Part shown: one piece after another, positions 48,925 to 59,352 of the stretch | Layout of the letters: each line of letters opens with the position of its first letter | Numbering within the stretch: position 1 is the stretch's first letter | Notes under the pieces: generated by a model | The model's database searches: none | What the model was told of the DNA's origin: nothing | The model's input: only the letters and a program-made list of their open reading frames with translations | Made by a program: the position numbers and the translations under genes | From: Colwellia sp. | GTDB lineage: Bacteria; Pseudomonadota; Gammaproteobacteria; Enterobacterales; Alteromonadaceae | DNA: 64,000 bases | NCBI GenBank assembly: GCA_013215465.1 | Contig: JABSOW010000002.1 | Coordinates: 248,001-312,000, forward strand | Direction of reading: 5' to 3'

Positions 48925-49958
48925 TAAGTTGCCATTTGTTCAGCTGTGTCTAACATTCTGTTAGCAAAGCCCCACTCGTTATCACACCATACTAGCATTT
49001 TAATCAACCGTTTATGGCTAACCCGAGTTTGGTTACCATCAACAATACAAGAATGTGGATCATGATTAAAATCAACAGAAACTAATGGCTCTTCCGTATA
49101 AGCTAATATGCCCTGTAAACCATTATTTTGTAGAGAGGTTGATTGAGCTTTTTTGATTACTTGGTTTATTTCATCAATAGTGACGTTATTATTCACCGTA
49201 ACACTTAAATCCATCGCAGTAACATTGAGCGTGGGTACACGAACGGCTATTGCTTCGAATCGACCTTTAAATTTAGGTAGGATCCTTTCTATCCCTATGG
49301 CTAATTTAGTATCAACGGGGATAATGGAATGGCTTGCGGCACGTGCACGGCGTAAATCAGGGTGATAAGCATCAATCACTTGCTGATCATGCATTGACGA
49401 ATGAATAGTGGTTATTGTGCCACTTTCAATGTCAAAAGCATCATCTAATACTTTAATTACTGGCACAATACAGTTAGTGGTACATGAACCATTAGAAACA
49501 ATACGATGATCATTGTTTAGCTGTTGATGGTTAATGCCATAAATAATCGTGGCATCAATATCGTGGGTACAAGGGTGTGAAAATAATACTTTTTTAGCAC
49601 CCTGTTTTATATGCGCTAAACCATCGGCTTGACTACCAAATTTTCCCGTACAATCTAGCACTATATCAACCTGATGTTTTTGCCAGGGTAATTGTTCTAA
49701 CTGTTCGACATGATATAAAGCAATATCATTTTGTCTGTCGTTATTAGTGAAAATAGATAATAGTTCACCTTGTTGCTCTACTTTAAAAGCAAAGCGACCA
49801 TGGGTGGTATCATATTTCAATAAATGTGCAATGCCGCTAGCAGGTGCTAGATCATTAATAGCAACAATATTGAATTTGTCGGCTTTATCGTTTTCATAAA
49901 TAGCTCTAACAATGCTGCGACCAATACGGCCAAAGCCATTAATGGCAATGTTTATCAT
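48924..49958 (-). CDS. epd: D-erythrose-4-phosphate dehydrogenase
   Basis: This 344-residue enzyme of the GAPDH fold has [18 protein letters not shown] for NAD binding, [19 protein letters not shown] with the catalytic cysteine, [41 protein letters not shown] features ([18 protein letters not shown]), and [21 protein letters not shown] at the end. The [11 protein letters not shown] and [14 protein letters not shown] signatures separate Epd from GapA. It oxidises erythrose 4-phosphate for pyridoxal phosphate synthesis. It is 65 bp downstream of transketolase, which makes its substrate. The residue before SCTTN is Gly where E. coli has Ala. Confidence 0.93.
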   Translation of the reverse strand: MINIAINGFGRIGRSIVRAIYENDKADKFNIVAINDLAPASGIAHLLKYDTTHGRFAFKVEQQGELLSIFTNNDRQNDIALYHVEQLEQLPWQKHQVDIVLDCTGKFGSQADGLAHIKQGAKKVLFSHPCTHDIDATIIYGINHQQLNNDHRIVSNGSCTTNCIVPVIKVLDDAFDIESGTITTIHSSMHDQQVIDAYHPDLRRARAASHSIIPVDTKLAIGIERILPKFKGRFEAIAVRVPTLNVTAMDLSVTVNNNVTIDEINQVIKKAQSTSLQNNGLQGILAYTEEPLVSVDFNHDPHSCIVDGNQTRVSHKRLIKMLVWCDNEWGFANRMLDTAEQMAT

Positions 49959-50023
49959 AGTTTTATTTCACTTAAGCGATAAGCGGCAAGTTGCTTGGCT
50001 TCTTACCGATTATCATTTTAACC

Positions 50024-52012
50024 TTACAGCTGGTTAACCGTGTTAACGACATTGTCAACGGTAAAACCAAAGTGCTCAAGTAATACATTACCTGGCGCAG
50101 ACTCACCAAAGGTAGTCATACCCACTACAGCACCATTTAAGCCAACGTACTTAGCCCAAAAATCAACATGAGCCGCTTCAATAGCGACACGTTTGGTGAC
50201 ATTTGCCGGTAATACTGATGCTTTGTAGTCTTTGCTTTGAGCATCAAAGACATTAGTTGATGGCATTGAAACCACACGTACATTTTTACCTTGTTCAGTT
50301 AATACTTTGGCTGAATCAACCGCCAAACCAACCTCAGAGCCAGTTGCAATTAAAATAATGTCTGGTGTACCAGCGCAATCTTGTAAAATGTAACCACCTT
50401 TAGCAATATCACTCACTTGTGCTTGGTTACGCTGCATTGCCGGAAGACCTTGACGAGAGAAAATCAATGCTGAAGGTGCTTTTTGACTTTGCACGGCAGC
50501 TTTCCAAGCAACGGCTGATTCTGTCGCATCACAAGGGCGCCATGTAGTTAAATTTGGTGTTGTTCTTAGGTTGGTTAATTGCTCAATAGGTTGATGAGTA
50601 GGACCATCTTCACCTTGACCAATAGAGTCATGAGTATAAACAAAGATGTTTTGAATACCCATCAATGCTGACATTCGTACGGCATTGCGAGCATATTCCA
50701 TAAACATCATGAACGTAGCGCCGTAGTTGATGAAACCACCATGAAGCGAAATACCATTCATAATGCCGCTCATGCCAAACTCACGTACGCCGTAGTAAAT
50801 ATAGTTACCAGCAGCATCAGTTTCAATACCTTTTGAGCCCGACCAAAGTGTTAAGTTTGAACCGGCTAAATCGGCAGAACCACCTAGCAATTCAGGTAAT
50901 ACGTTACCAAAGGCTTCAATGGTATTTTGTGAGGCTTTACGCGAAGCGATATTTTCGCTATTTTCATGACATTCTTGGATAAATGCATTGGCTTTATCTT
51001 CAAAATCTTGCGGTAATTCACCTTTAATTACCCGACGTTCAAACTCAGCTGAAAGCTCAGGGTAAGCGGCTTGATAAGCACTGAATTTTTCATTCCAGCT
51101 TATTTGGCTAGCAGTGCCTTTCTCTTTTTGATCCCATTGGGCGTAAACATTTTCAGGTACTTCAAATGGCGCATGAGGCCAGTTTAAGAATTCACGTGTA
51201 GCAGCTACTTCATCATCACCTAGTGGTGCACCATGACAGTTATGGGTGCCAGACTTATTAGGAGAGCCAAAACCAATAATCGTTTTACAACAAATCATAC
51301 TTGGCTTATCTGTTACTGATTTTGCTTCAACAATAGCCGCCGCAATAGCCGTAGAGTCATGACCATCAACACTAATTACATGCCACCCATACGCTTCAAA
51401 GCGTTGTGGAGTATTATCAGTAAACCAGCCTTCAACATGACCATCAATAGAAATACCATTGTCATCCCAGAAAGTGATTAATTTTCCTAAACCTAATGTG
51501 CCTGCTAATGAACAGACTTCATGAGAAAGACCTTCCATTAAACAACCATCACCGACAAAGCAGTAGGTGAAGTGATCAACAACATTATGATCTTCGCGGT
51601 TGAATTGCGCTGCTAAAGTTCTTTCAGCAATTGCCATTCCTACCGCGTTTGAAATACCTGCGCCAAGTGGGCCTGTTGTGGTTTCAACACCTGGAGTATA
51701 ACCATATTCTGGATGACCTGGCGTTTTAGAATGTAATTGACGGAAGTTTTTTAAGTCATCAATAGATAAGTCATAACCCGTTAAATGTAATAAAGAATAA
51801 ATTAGCATTGAACCATGACCATTTGAAAGTATAAATCGGTCACGATCAGCCCAGTTAGGATCACTTGGGTTGTGCTTTAAGAAATCACGCCATAAAACTT
51901 CAGCGATATCCGCCATCCCCATCGGGGCACCAGGGTGTCCTGATTTTGCTTTTTGTACTGCATCCATGCTTAAAACACGAATTGCATTCGCTAGTTCTTG
52001 ACGCGACGACAT
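50024..52012 (-). CDS. tkt: Transketolase
   Basis: This 662-residue enzyme transfers two-carbon ketol units in the pentose phosphate pathway. It shows [20 protein letters not shown], the thiamine diphosphate site [49 protein letters not shown], and the transketolase motif [25 protein letters not shown] ribosome-binding site precedes the ATG. It forms a likely operon with epd. A MITE-like element begins only 38 bp upstream of the start codon, in the promoter region. Confidence 0.95.
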   Translation of the reverse strand: MSSRQELANAIRVLSMDAVQKAKSGHPGAPMGMADIAEVLWRDFLKHNPSDPNWADRDRFILSNGHGSMLIYSLLHLTGYDLSIDDLKNFRQLHSKTPGHPEYGYTPGVETTTGPLGAGISNAVGMAIAERTLAAQFNREDHNVVDHFTYCFVGDGCLMEGLSHEVCSLAGTLGLGKLITFWDDNGISIDGHVEGWFTDNTPQRFEAYGWHVISVDGHDSTAIAAAIVEAKSVTDKPSMICCKTIIGFGSPNKSGTHNCHGAPLGDDEVAATREFLNWPHAPFEVPENVYAQWDQKEKGTASQISWNEKFSAYQAAYPELSAEFERRVIKGELPQDFEDKANAFIQECHENSENIASRKASQNTIEAFGNVLPELLGGSADLAGSNLTLWSGSKGIETDAAGNYIYYGVREFGMSGIMNGISLHGGFINYGATFMMFMEYARNAVRMSALMGIQNIFVYTHDSIGQGEDGPTHQPIEQLTNLRTTPNLTTWRPCDATESAVAWKAAVQSQKAPSALIFSRQGLPAMQRNQAQVSDIAKGGYILQDCAGTPDIILIATGSEVGLAVDSAKVLTEQGKNVRVVSMPSTNVFDAQSKDYKASVLPANVTKRVAIEAAHVDFWAKYVGLNGAVVGMTTFGESAPGNVLLEHFGFTVDNVVNTVNQL

Positions 52013-52049
52013 ATTAGCTCCAGATCTATTTTGTAGTGATAATGTTTTG

Positions 52050-52314
52050 ATACCCGTGATACCTCAAAATGCGAGTTTCAGGATGTATGAGCGATTCATG
52101 GTCAAGACGCATCTTTTTATTAAGGGTTATTCCCTTAAAAACAGATGCAACGAAGAGCATGATTTGCTCATACATCCCCGTAGGGCTGGTTTAGAAACCT
52201 TTTATGCAGCGTTATTGATTTCGACAATAGAACAACTATTATCTTCAATCAATGCCTTGCCTAAAGACGTTTCTAATTCCAGCTGAATCCTGCATTTTGA
52301 AGTAACACGGGTAT
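52050..52314. mobile_element. MITE-like element, copy 2, in the tkt promoter region
   Basis: This 265-bp block matches 41315-41584. The terminal inverted repeats are ATACCCGTGATACCTCAAAA on the left and the reverse complement of a matching right end (TTTTGAAGTAACACGGGTAT, 52295-52314). The central stem uses GGATGTATGAGC (52081-52092) and GCTCATACATCC (52166-52177). It differs from copy 1 at two positions in each arm, and both pairings are preserved. It lies between the divergent tkt and kinase-like genes and may affect their expression. Confidence 0.82.
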
Positions 52315-52565
52315 ATACAATTTAATTGCGCGTATTTTCCACTACCACAAGGCAGAGCGCAAATTAAATCTCATTATTTTTATCTGTTTCTTGTTATATA
52401 GACGTAAAAAGAGGTTTGAGGATAACGCGATAAGATGAATAGCATTATGAAAATCAGCCATCGAAGCGGCTCAACTGTTGACGATAAGTTTGAGAAACCG
52501 TCAGAAATAGTGCTAGTATTGGTTAGGTAAGTGAAACTTTAACTCTTTGAATTATTATAAATATA

Positions 52566-54896
52566 ATGAAAAATACACTTCAGCCATTCATTTTAACCAT
52601 TGCTATTTATCTTTGTGCCTGTGCCAGCACTGTTTTTTTTATTACGCCTTATTCTTTTACCAGTTTTATTGGACCGGCTGCAGGTATAGCAACCGCATTA
52701 GTTATTTTTTTTGGCGCGAAAATATTGTTGGCTATTGCCGTTGCGACAATACTGTTTTGCTTGTATTTATTTTTTGCACTGAACTTGCCGATAGAATCAT
52801 CCATGTTCATCATTACTTTATTGGCTATTGTGCTGCAGGGTTTTTGGGCAAAACAGCTGACTCTTAATGAAATTAAGCAGCAGAACTGGCTTAAATCACG
52901 GCGATATTTATTATGGTTTTTATTTAAGGTAGGGCCGTTAATATCATTGGTTTCAGCGTTCACTGTAATGATAGTTGTCACCTTAGAAAGTAAAACATTA
53001 GGCAATAATTTATTTTTTACTTTTGTTAATGGTTGGTCGGGAAGTGTATTATTTTCAGTTTTTTTCACTCCAATGTTATTACTCACCCAAGGTAGGCAGC
53101 AGCTAAGTTTACCTAAGCGAACTTTCATCATAATAGCGTCGACTTTAGCTTTTGTGGCAATTGGTTTATTAATTAAAATATCTCAAAATGTTCAGCAACA
53201 TCAACGTCAAGATACTTTTCATCAAATAAAAAACAATGTACTTCAAGGAATTCAAAAAGAAATAGACATTACTATTGATGAGATAAATAGTTTGTCAGCA
53301 TTTTTTAAGGCGAGTAAAGATGTTGATTTACCAAGATTTAATTTATTCACGCAACAAATATTTAAAACTAAATCAAGTGTTAGGGTGCTTGAATGGGCGC
53401 CTATTACGCGCCATAAAGACAGAGTTTCTTTTGAAAAACAACATAATATTATTATAGAGAAAGGTGCGAAGGGGGTTACGCAAAAAGCAGGAAACAGAAG
53501 TCGCTATGCACCTATACGCTACATATATCCTTACCTAGGTAATGAATCTATTCTTGGGTTAGATGTGCTGACAAACCCCAATGGTGTTATTTCTATGGCT
53601 AATGTCATTAGTAGCAAGCATGTTATTGCCAGTGCCCCCATTAACTTAATACAAGATAGCCATGCTAATTTAGGTGTTCTTTTTGTTTCTGCAGTATTTT
53701 CTGGCTCAACAGATCTGCTAACAAATATTGAGCGAGGGAGTTCAGATACGTTACTTGGTTTTGTTATTGCCGTAGTGCAATTTAAAAATTTTTTTCAGCA
53801 TATATCGCCATCGGAAACTAATAAAATTGATTTGTTTATTGAAGATGTAACTTCGGCAGTGCCATATATATTATTTGGTCGGCAACTTAATGAAAACCAT
53901 CGTCATGTTGAAAGTGTTTTATTACCGGTTAATTCACGTCAGTGGCGAATTAGTTTAGGCGAACATCAACCATGGCAACTGCAACAAAAAAATTGGCAAG
54001 TATGGGGAATGTTACTTGGCGCAACATTTGGCGGCATGTTTTTTCAAGTGTTGATTTTAATGATGGCAGTATATTCTAATGAATTAAGCTCTCAGGTTAT
54101 TAGAAAAACTCGGGAGTTGATTATTGCTAAAGAGCAGTCGGAACATAAAAGTACGGCGAAAACTAATTTTTTATATACATTAAGTAGTGAACTGCAAACC
54201 CCTTTACATGCCATTAAAGGTTTTTGTCAGCAGTTGCTAAAAGCTGAAAATAAGGATAAGAATAAAATAATTAAAAATATAGAATTAGCACAAGATAATA
54301 TGCAAAAGCTGCTTCATATGGTGGTTGACATATCTAAAATTGAATTAGGGAAATCTGACGTTAATAGTGAACCATTAGATTTTCATGGTTTTTTAGGGCG
54401 TATTGACGGTATGCTTTCCGCTAAAAAATCATCTAACAAGATGACCGAGCCTCAAGAAAAGAGTATTACCTTTTTAATTGACTCAAATGTACCGCACTTT
54501 ATTAACAGTGATGAGCTTAGAATTCAGCAGCTTTTAATCGCTTTTTGTGAAGGCGTTCATGAATTATTTGGTATTAGAAATATGCGCTTAACAGTGAAGG
54601 TACATAGTCATCACCTTAATAGTGCTACCTTGCTATTTATTTTTACTAACCATGATGATGAGCCTGTTGATAATACAGCCCCTTTTAATCACTTTATTAA
54701 TACTAATATGGCCTTGTTTAGTACTCAAATAGCAATGGCTAAAGAGGTTTGTCAGCTGATGAATGGTGATGCTAACTTGGCAGTATCAGACTCTGGTGAA
54801 AGAGTATTAACGGCTTCTATCAAAATTTTAATTACTTCAACAGAGCAACAACACGCGTATCAATCACATCTCTTTGATGAAACACAAGATAAATAA
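52566..54896 (+). CDS. MASE1-CHASE sensor with a degenerate histidine kinase domain
   Basis: This 776-residue protein has a MASE1-like multi-helix membrane region (about 1-190), a CHASE domain (about 215-450: VRVLEWAPITRHKDR, SSDTLLGFVIAVVQF), a last membrane helix (about 478-500) and a HisKA-like helix. The kinase signature reads FLYTLSSELQTPLHAIKG: Ser541 replaces the phospho-acceptor histidine (SHELRTP becomes SSELQTP). The HATPase part lacks a clear N-box asparagine and G boxes. It therefore cannot be a normal kinase and may be a pure ligand sensor or scaffold. No response regulator is adjacent. Confidence 0.85.
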   Translation: MKNTLQPFILTIAIYLCACASTVFFITPYSFTSFIGPAAGIATALVIFFGAKILLAIAVATILFCLYLFFALNLPIESSMFIITLLAIVLQGFWAKQLTLNEIKQQNWLKSRRYLLWFLFKVGPLISLVSAFTVMIVVTLESKTLGNNLFFTFVNGWSGSVLFSVFFTPMLLLTQGRQQLSLPKRTFIIIASTLAFVAIGLLIKISQNVQQHQRQDTFHQIKNNVLQGIQKEIDITIDEINSLSAFFKASKDVDLPRFNLFTQQIFKTKSSVRVLEWAPITRHKDRVSFEKQHNIIIEKGAKGVTQKAGNRSRYAPIRYIYPYLGNESILGLDVLTNPNGVISMANVISSKHVIASAPINLIQDSHANLGVLFVSAVFSGSTDLLTNIERGSSDTLLGFVIAVVQFKNFFQHISPSETNKIDLFIEDVTSAVPYILFGRQLNENHRHVESVLLPVNSRQWRISLGEHQPWQLQQKNWQVWGMLLGATFGGMFFQVLILMMAVYSNELSSQVIRKTRELIIAKEQSEHKSTAKTNFLYTLSSELQTPLHAIKGFCQQLLKAENKDKNKIIKNIELAQDNMQKLLHMVVDISKIELGKSDVNSEPLDFHGFLGRIDGMLSAKKSSNKMTEPQEKSITFLIDSNVPHFINSDELRIQQLLIAFCEGVHELFGIRNMRLTVKVHSHHLNSATLLFIFTNHDDEPVDNTAPFNHFINTNMALFSTQIAMAKEVCQLMNGDANLAVSDSGERVLTASIKILITSTEQQHAYQSHLFDETQDK

Positions 54897-55027
54897 CAAA
54901 TTCACTTGAATTACCTAAGTAAATAGTTTATTTTTTAATCAGGTTGCACGTTACTCTAAAGAGAGTCATTTGTTGTTCCTTAGAGTGAAAAATAGAAATG
55001 CAACCCAATATTAATTAGGTAAATACA

Positions 55028-55162
55028 ATGCGTAAGTCATCCCCTAGAGGATTAAAGCTGACGACGGTTATTTTTGCAGTATTAATAATGGCCATTTCAG
55101 CGATATTGAGTAATACCTCAGTAGCTGATGACATGGAAGTAAAAACAGCACAAGCAGAATAA
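55028..55162 (+). CDS. Small single-helix membrane protein, 44 residues
   Basis: The frame runs from an ATG at 55028 to a stop at 55160-55162. The peptide is MRKSSPRGLKLTTVIFAVLI followed by more hydrophobic residues (MAISAILS) and a short polar tail (DDMEVKTAQAE). This gives one membrane helix with a positive N-terminus, in-side by the positive-inside rule. A strong terminator follows 33 bp after the stop, which supports a real transcript. Homology is not recognised. It lies 131 bp after the degenerate kinase gene and could share its transcript. Shine-Dalgarno is weak. Confidence 0.55.
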   Translation: MRKSSPRGLKLTTVIFAVLIMAISAILSNTSVADDMEVKTAQAE

Positions 55163-55195
55163 TAATTTCATAATTGATTTATTGACTGAAAATTC

Positions 55196-55230
55196 AAGCC
55201 GAATACTCAAGAAAGAGTATTCGGCTTTTT
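55196..55230 (+). terminator. Strong rho-independent terminator after the 44-residue gene
   Basis: AAGCCGAATACTC at 55196-55208 pairs perfectly with GAGTATTCGGCTT at 55215-55227, giving a 13-bp stem with a 6-nt loop, followed by TTT and further T-rich bases. Confidence 0.9.
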
Positions 55231-55524
55231 CTTTGAATTCTGTAAATAACGGTACTAAATATTAAAATTTCAAGATAGTGCGCTTCAGGGCATAACCAAC
55301 GTTAGTTTGATTTCTTATGTGATATAATAATGTCGATTAATATACATAAAAGTAACGTTTATCTAGCTTTCAGGTGAACAAATACACCTCTACAGTTAAG
55401 TAACGACACTGTAAGTACAACAAAAATCAGCAAAAACATCGTATGTATAAATTTCGAGCGTTTATCTGGCTTTTTTATTCAAATTACCAGATAATCACTG
55501 TTTAATTTTTGAACAGTGATTGTT

Positions 55525-56127
55525 ATGCGTAGTCTTCTTGTTTGCATATGCGGTTTAATACCTCTTTTTTCTTTGGCCAATGACGCCGCACCTTTCGAAA
55601 TCTCCGGCCTATGGGCTTCTCGGGCGACTGACGGAACTAATTTATTTGGGAAAAAACAAACGATTACCTTTGATGATACCAATAAGTTAAACATACAATC
55701 TAATCTGTCTTTTGATGCTTATCGTCAAGGAGATTTATTATTCAATTATTATCAAAGACAATTCAAACTCATCCCATTTGAGCGACAAGCTGAAAATAAA
55801 ATTACACTTCACTATCTACATTTAGGTGGCAGTGTACCTATATCTAATCCGGAGGGTTTTTGGTTGTCTGCGGGTTTTGGCGTGACTTATTTTGCAACTC
55901 AGAATAGCCAGTTTGATGATGAAACAAAACTTTCAGTGAGTTTGGGCCTGTATCGTAACTTTAAAATAAATGAGCGTTTGAGTTTTAGTTTTGAGTCTAG
56001 AGTGTATGGTACTTATTTAAATACGAATGATTCATTATTTTGTCAGCAGCAACAATGCGCCATATCTGCTTCAAAGGATCTATGGCTGCAACAAGAAGTG
56101 AGTTTCAACGTTCATTATGTTTTTTAA
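55525..56127 (+). CDS. Hypothetical outer-membrane beta-barrel protein
   Basis: The protein is about 200 residues, with a signal peptide (MRSLLVCICGLIPLFSLAND, cleavage near residue 19). Alternating hydrophobic and polar strands follow and the protein ends in VHYVF, a typical C-terminal outer-membrane phenylalanine. A GTG three codons earlier at 55516 is possible, but the ATG at 55525 gives a cleaner signal peptide. The fold resembles small 8-stranded porin-like proteins; no specific family is recognised. It is convergent with the Cache-GGDEF-EAL gene. Confidence 0.7.
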   Translation: MRSLLVCICGLIPLFSLANDAAPFEISGLWASRATDGTNLFGKKQTITFDDTNKLNIQSNLSFDAYRQGDLLFNYYQRQFKLIPFERQAENKITLHYLHLGGSVPISNPEGFWLSAGFGVTYFATQNSQFDDETKLSVSLGLYRNFKINERLSFSFESRVYGTYLNTNDSLFCQQQQCAISASKDLWLQQEVSFNVHYVF

Positions 56128-56230
56128 TCCCCTAAAGTAAACTCAAACAATTTTTTTCAAAGTGGCTTGGGTATAAAGGAGTAACGTTGATACAAAAGCG
56201 GATCTTTAATAATTATAAGTTAATGACTAT

Positions 56231-58747
56231 TTATGGCTGCCAACTCACATCAGGCTTCCAGCCACTAATCCACGTTGGAATATCACTGGCAGGCATCGGT
56301 CTGGCAATGCCATAACCTTGTGCTAATTCACAGCCGAGTTGTAATAGTACAGTGCCATGTTCAATCGTTTCAACACCTTCAGCAATCACATCACGTTTGA
56401 ATGATTTAGCTAAAGCTATCACGCCTTCAATAATGGTTAAATCATCCGTATCAATCAACATGTCTCGTACAAATGTTTGGTCTATTTTAATTAAGTTGGC
56501 AGGTAATCGTCTAAGATGAGTAAGTGATGAATAGCCTGTGCCAAAATCATCTAGGGCAAAGTTTACGCCAAGCGCTATACAGGCATTCATGATGGTTGAA
56601 ACATGTTGTACATCCTCTAAGGCACTTGTTTCTAGAACTTCCAGCTCTAAATGACGGGGGGCAACGTCGGGGTGAGCTGCTAGCAGTGTTGTTAATCTAG
56701 CCACGAAATTAGTTTGCTGTAATTGTACTGCGGCAATATTTACACTAATGTTTAAAGGGAGATTAAGCCCCATTGCTTGCCATTGACTAATTTGTGTCAG
56801 TGCACTGTCAATCACCCATTCACCCAATTCAATCATCATGGGATTATTTTCAATGACAGGTAAAAATTCGAGCGGATTTAATCGTCCTCGTTCTGGATGT
56901 TGCCAGCGAATAAGCGCCTCAACACCTATAACTGTACCTGTGCGCATATTAACCTTAGGCTGATAATAAAGCACAAATTCCTGATTATCTAATGCGGTGC
57001 GAATAGCCTCTAAGCTTTCCCTTTGTACTTTAACTGCGTCATCTTGAACCGTATCAAATAAATGATAACGATTCTTACCTGATTCTTTAGCCACATACAT
57101 GGCTTGGTCTGCATGGCGCATGAGCTGATCGGCACTCACATTATCTTGTGGGTAAAGGGTGACGCCAATACTGGCTGATACCTTTAATTCCACATTACCG
57201 ATTTTGACAGGCTCTGACGCTGCCAATAAGAGCCGCTCTAATACCGGCTCACAATCTTCAACTGTGGTTAAATCGGCTAATACCGCAACAAATTCATCAC
57301 CGCCAATACGAGCTAAGCTATCTCCTTCACGAAGAGCCTCTTTCATGCGGAGCGAGGCGATAATTAATAATTTATCACCCAAATCATGCCCATAGGTATC
57401 ATTGACGTGCTTAAAGCCGTCTAAATCAAGAAAGACCACCGCCAGTAAATTATGATGCCGTTGGCTTTGCATCATGGATTGCCTTAAACGATCGGCTAGT
57501 AATACGCGATTGGGTAGATTAGTTAACACATCGTGCAACGCTTGATGTTGTAATTGTTCCTTTATCGTATTTAATTCTGAGAAATCTTTGTTGATTCGAC
57601 TTTCATATAAGGAAAAACGACGCGCCAAATAGTTAGATAACATAAAAGAGAGCATAACAAAAAATAGCGTAACAAATAAACTGAGCCATAATATTTTTAG
57701 AAACTCACTCTTATTTTGTTGACTAATATATTCTTCTCTTTCAGCGAGATAACTTTCTATTTCACTGATATAAGTACCCGTTCCAATGGCCCACTTCCAA
57801 TCGGGTAACCCTTTTATAAAACTGACTTTTTCTGCCGGTTGCCCAGTACTCGGCATTAGAGAACTCTCATAATAAAGAAAACCTTCACTATGTTTAGCCA
57901 TTTTGACAACTTCTTCGATGGTTGAAATACCGTGTTGGTTACGAATCTCCATTCTGTTGGTACCGACATATTCTTCACTGTAATGAGACAGAATATTTCC
58001 CTGGTAATCAATGACAAAAAAATAGCCATTTTTTCCATAACGAATGCTATCAATTCGCTTTAATAAACGTGCCTTAATGTCGTTTTCTACATCAATGACA
58101 TACTCACCTGTTCCGATAAACCAGTCATAAGGCGCAAAATACTTACCGAAGCCTATTTTTTCAAATTCTTGACTCTTATTTTGAGGTTTTATAAACCACC
58201 AGCGATAAAATCCTTCTCCGGCTTGTTTGGCTATTTGCCCCATATCACGAACTATATAGTTACCTCGAGTATCTTGAAAATCCCACTGAGAAGTACCTTC
58301 CATTGCGGGTACTACAGGGTGCATAACATTGGTTCCTGTTGTCTTGTAAATGAAATAGTAACCTCGACCTTGATTAAAGCGAATGCTTCTTAGAGCATCT
58401 GTGATTAATTTGGTGACCTCCGCTTCAGATGACTTTTTGTTTTGTTGATATATCGTGGTCGCAATACTATGTGCCTGATAGATACGTTCTTTAATATCTT
58501 TTTTTAAAATGGCCTCTGTACTGCTTTTTTCGTAGTTTATCTCTTGATAAAGCTGATTAATCTGTGCTTTTATGGTTTCTTTTTCTGTATCAACAAAGTT
58601 TTTATGTGATGTGGAAATATCACTCTCAAGTTTGATCTTATTGTCATTAATCACAATAAAATTTACCCAAACAGCAAAAGCAACTACGATGACCGGTGGT
58701 ATGATTTTAATCAATCGGAGTAGTTTTAAGTCTTGGGTTATGTGCAT
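56231..58747 (-). CDS. Dual sCache sensor with GGDEF and EAL domains
   Basis: The protein is about 838 residues: membrane helix (about 15-35), two sCache_2-like domains in tandem (GRGYYFIYKTTGTNVMHP ... WFIGTGEYVIDVE and NGYFFVIDYQGNILSHY ... WKWAIGTGTYISEIE), a second helix (about 355-378), GGDEF (IGGDEFVAVLAD, with REGD as RxxD site), and EAL (EALIRWQHPERGRL, DDFGTGYSSL, LIKIDQTF, EGVET). Both catalytic motifs are intact, so it may act as cyclase or phosphodiesterase depending on ligand. The ATG at 58747 follows AGGAA 9 bases upstream and is preferred over the more distal 58834. Confidence 0.9.
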   Translation of the reverse strand: MHITQDLKLLRLIKIIPPVIVVAFAVWVNFIVINDNKIKLESDISTSHKNFVDTEKETIKAQINQLYQEINYEKSSTEAILKKDIKERIYQAHSIATTIYQQNKKSSEAEVTKLITDALRSIRFNQGRGYYFIYKTTGTNVMHPVVPAMEGTSQWDFQDTRGNYIVRDMGQIAKQAGEGFYRWWFIKPQNKSQEFEKIGFGKYFAPYDWFIGTGEYVIDVENDIKARLLKRIDSIRYGKNGYFFVIDYQGNILSHYSEEYVGTNRMEIRNQHGISTIEEVVKMAKHSEGFLYYESSLMPSTGQPAEKVSFIKGLPDWKWAIGTGTYISEIESYLAEREEYISQQNKSEFLKILWLSLFVTLFFVMLSFMLSNYLARRFSLYESRINKDFSELNTIKEQLQHQALHDVLTNLPNRVLLADRLRQSMMQSQRHHNLLAVVFLDLDGFKHVNDTYGHDLGDKLLIIASLRMKEALREGDSLARIGGDEFVAVLADLTTVEDCEPVLERLLLAASEPVKIGNVELKVSASIGVTLYPQDNVSADQLMRHADQAMYVAKESGKNRYHLFDTVQDDAVKVQRESLEAIRTALDNQEFVLYYQPKVNMRTGTVIGVEALIRWQHPERGRLNPLEFLPVIENNPMMIELGEWVIDSALTQISQWQAMGLNLPLNISVNIAAVQLQQTNFVARLTTLLAAHPDVAPRHLELEVLETSALEDVQHVSTIMNACIALGVNFALDDFGTGYSSLTHLRRLPANLIKIDQTFVRDMLIDTDDLTIIEGVIALAKSFKRDVIAEGVETIEHGTVLLQLGCELAQGYGIARPMPASDIPTWISGWKPDVSWQP

Positions 58748-59352
58748 CAGCAAGCATTCCTGAATAGATGAATGGCAACTATATATGAAAAACAGTAAAA
58801 AACGTAATCTCAATATATACAATGAGCTAATCAACGTAATATATACGATACACTTTTCATGTCATAATGCTCGAAACGTTTATATTGACGAGTGTGAGTT
58901 CAATTAGTGAATGCAACATGTGTCAACGTTACGTTAGGCTAAAGCCCAAAAACGCCCAGAATTAGGCTAAAGTACAGTTAAATAGTAAATCTGCAAGCAT
59001 GAATAACTCAAGCACATCTCAAAAGAGCCTTTAGTGTCAATTAGGCTTTAGCGCAAATCAAAACACTCCAATAGTAATTTTTTTGACTTTAGTTAGTCGA
59101 CTGACACGGGGGGATGGCAAAGATGCTTTTACTTGGAGTTCTGTAAATAACTGTACTTATCATCAATTTGATCTTAAAAACAAACTGCTTTTTTGAGTGT
59201 AGTTAAAAACAGTCTAACTTATTGATGTATAAAATTTAACCTGATATAGTCCCTTCGCTCAAAAGTGAGGGTTCAGCCTTTAATGAATATATTTAAAGTA
59301 AGTAGCTGACTCCCTAGTATTTATTATAAAATTGAAATATAGGGAATGAAAA
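58748..59352. other. Intergenic region upstream of the large lipoprotein
   Basis: About 600 bp with no gene. It contains TTAGGCTAAAG twice (about 58935 and 58962) and TTAGGCTTTAG (about 59040), a loose repeat family. It also contains TTCTGTAAATAACTGTACT (about 59139-59157), nearly repeated at 55237-55256. It may hold remnants of insertion elements. Confidence 0.5.
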
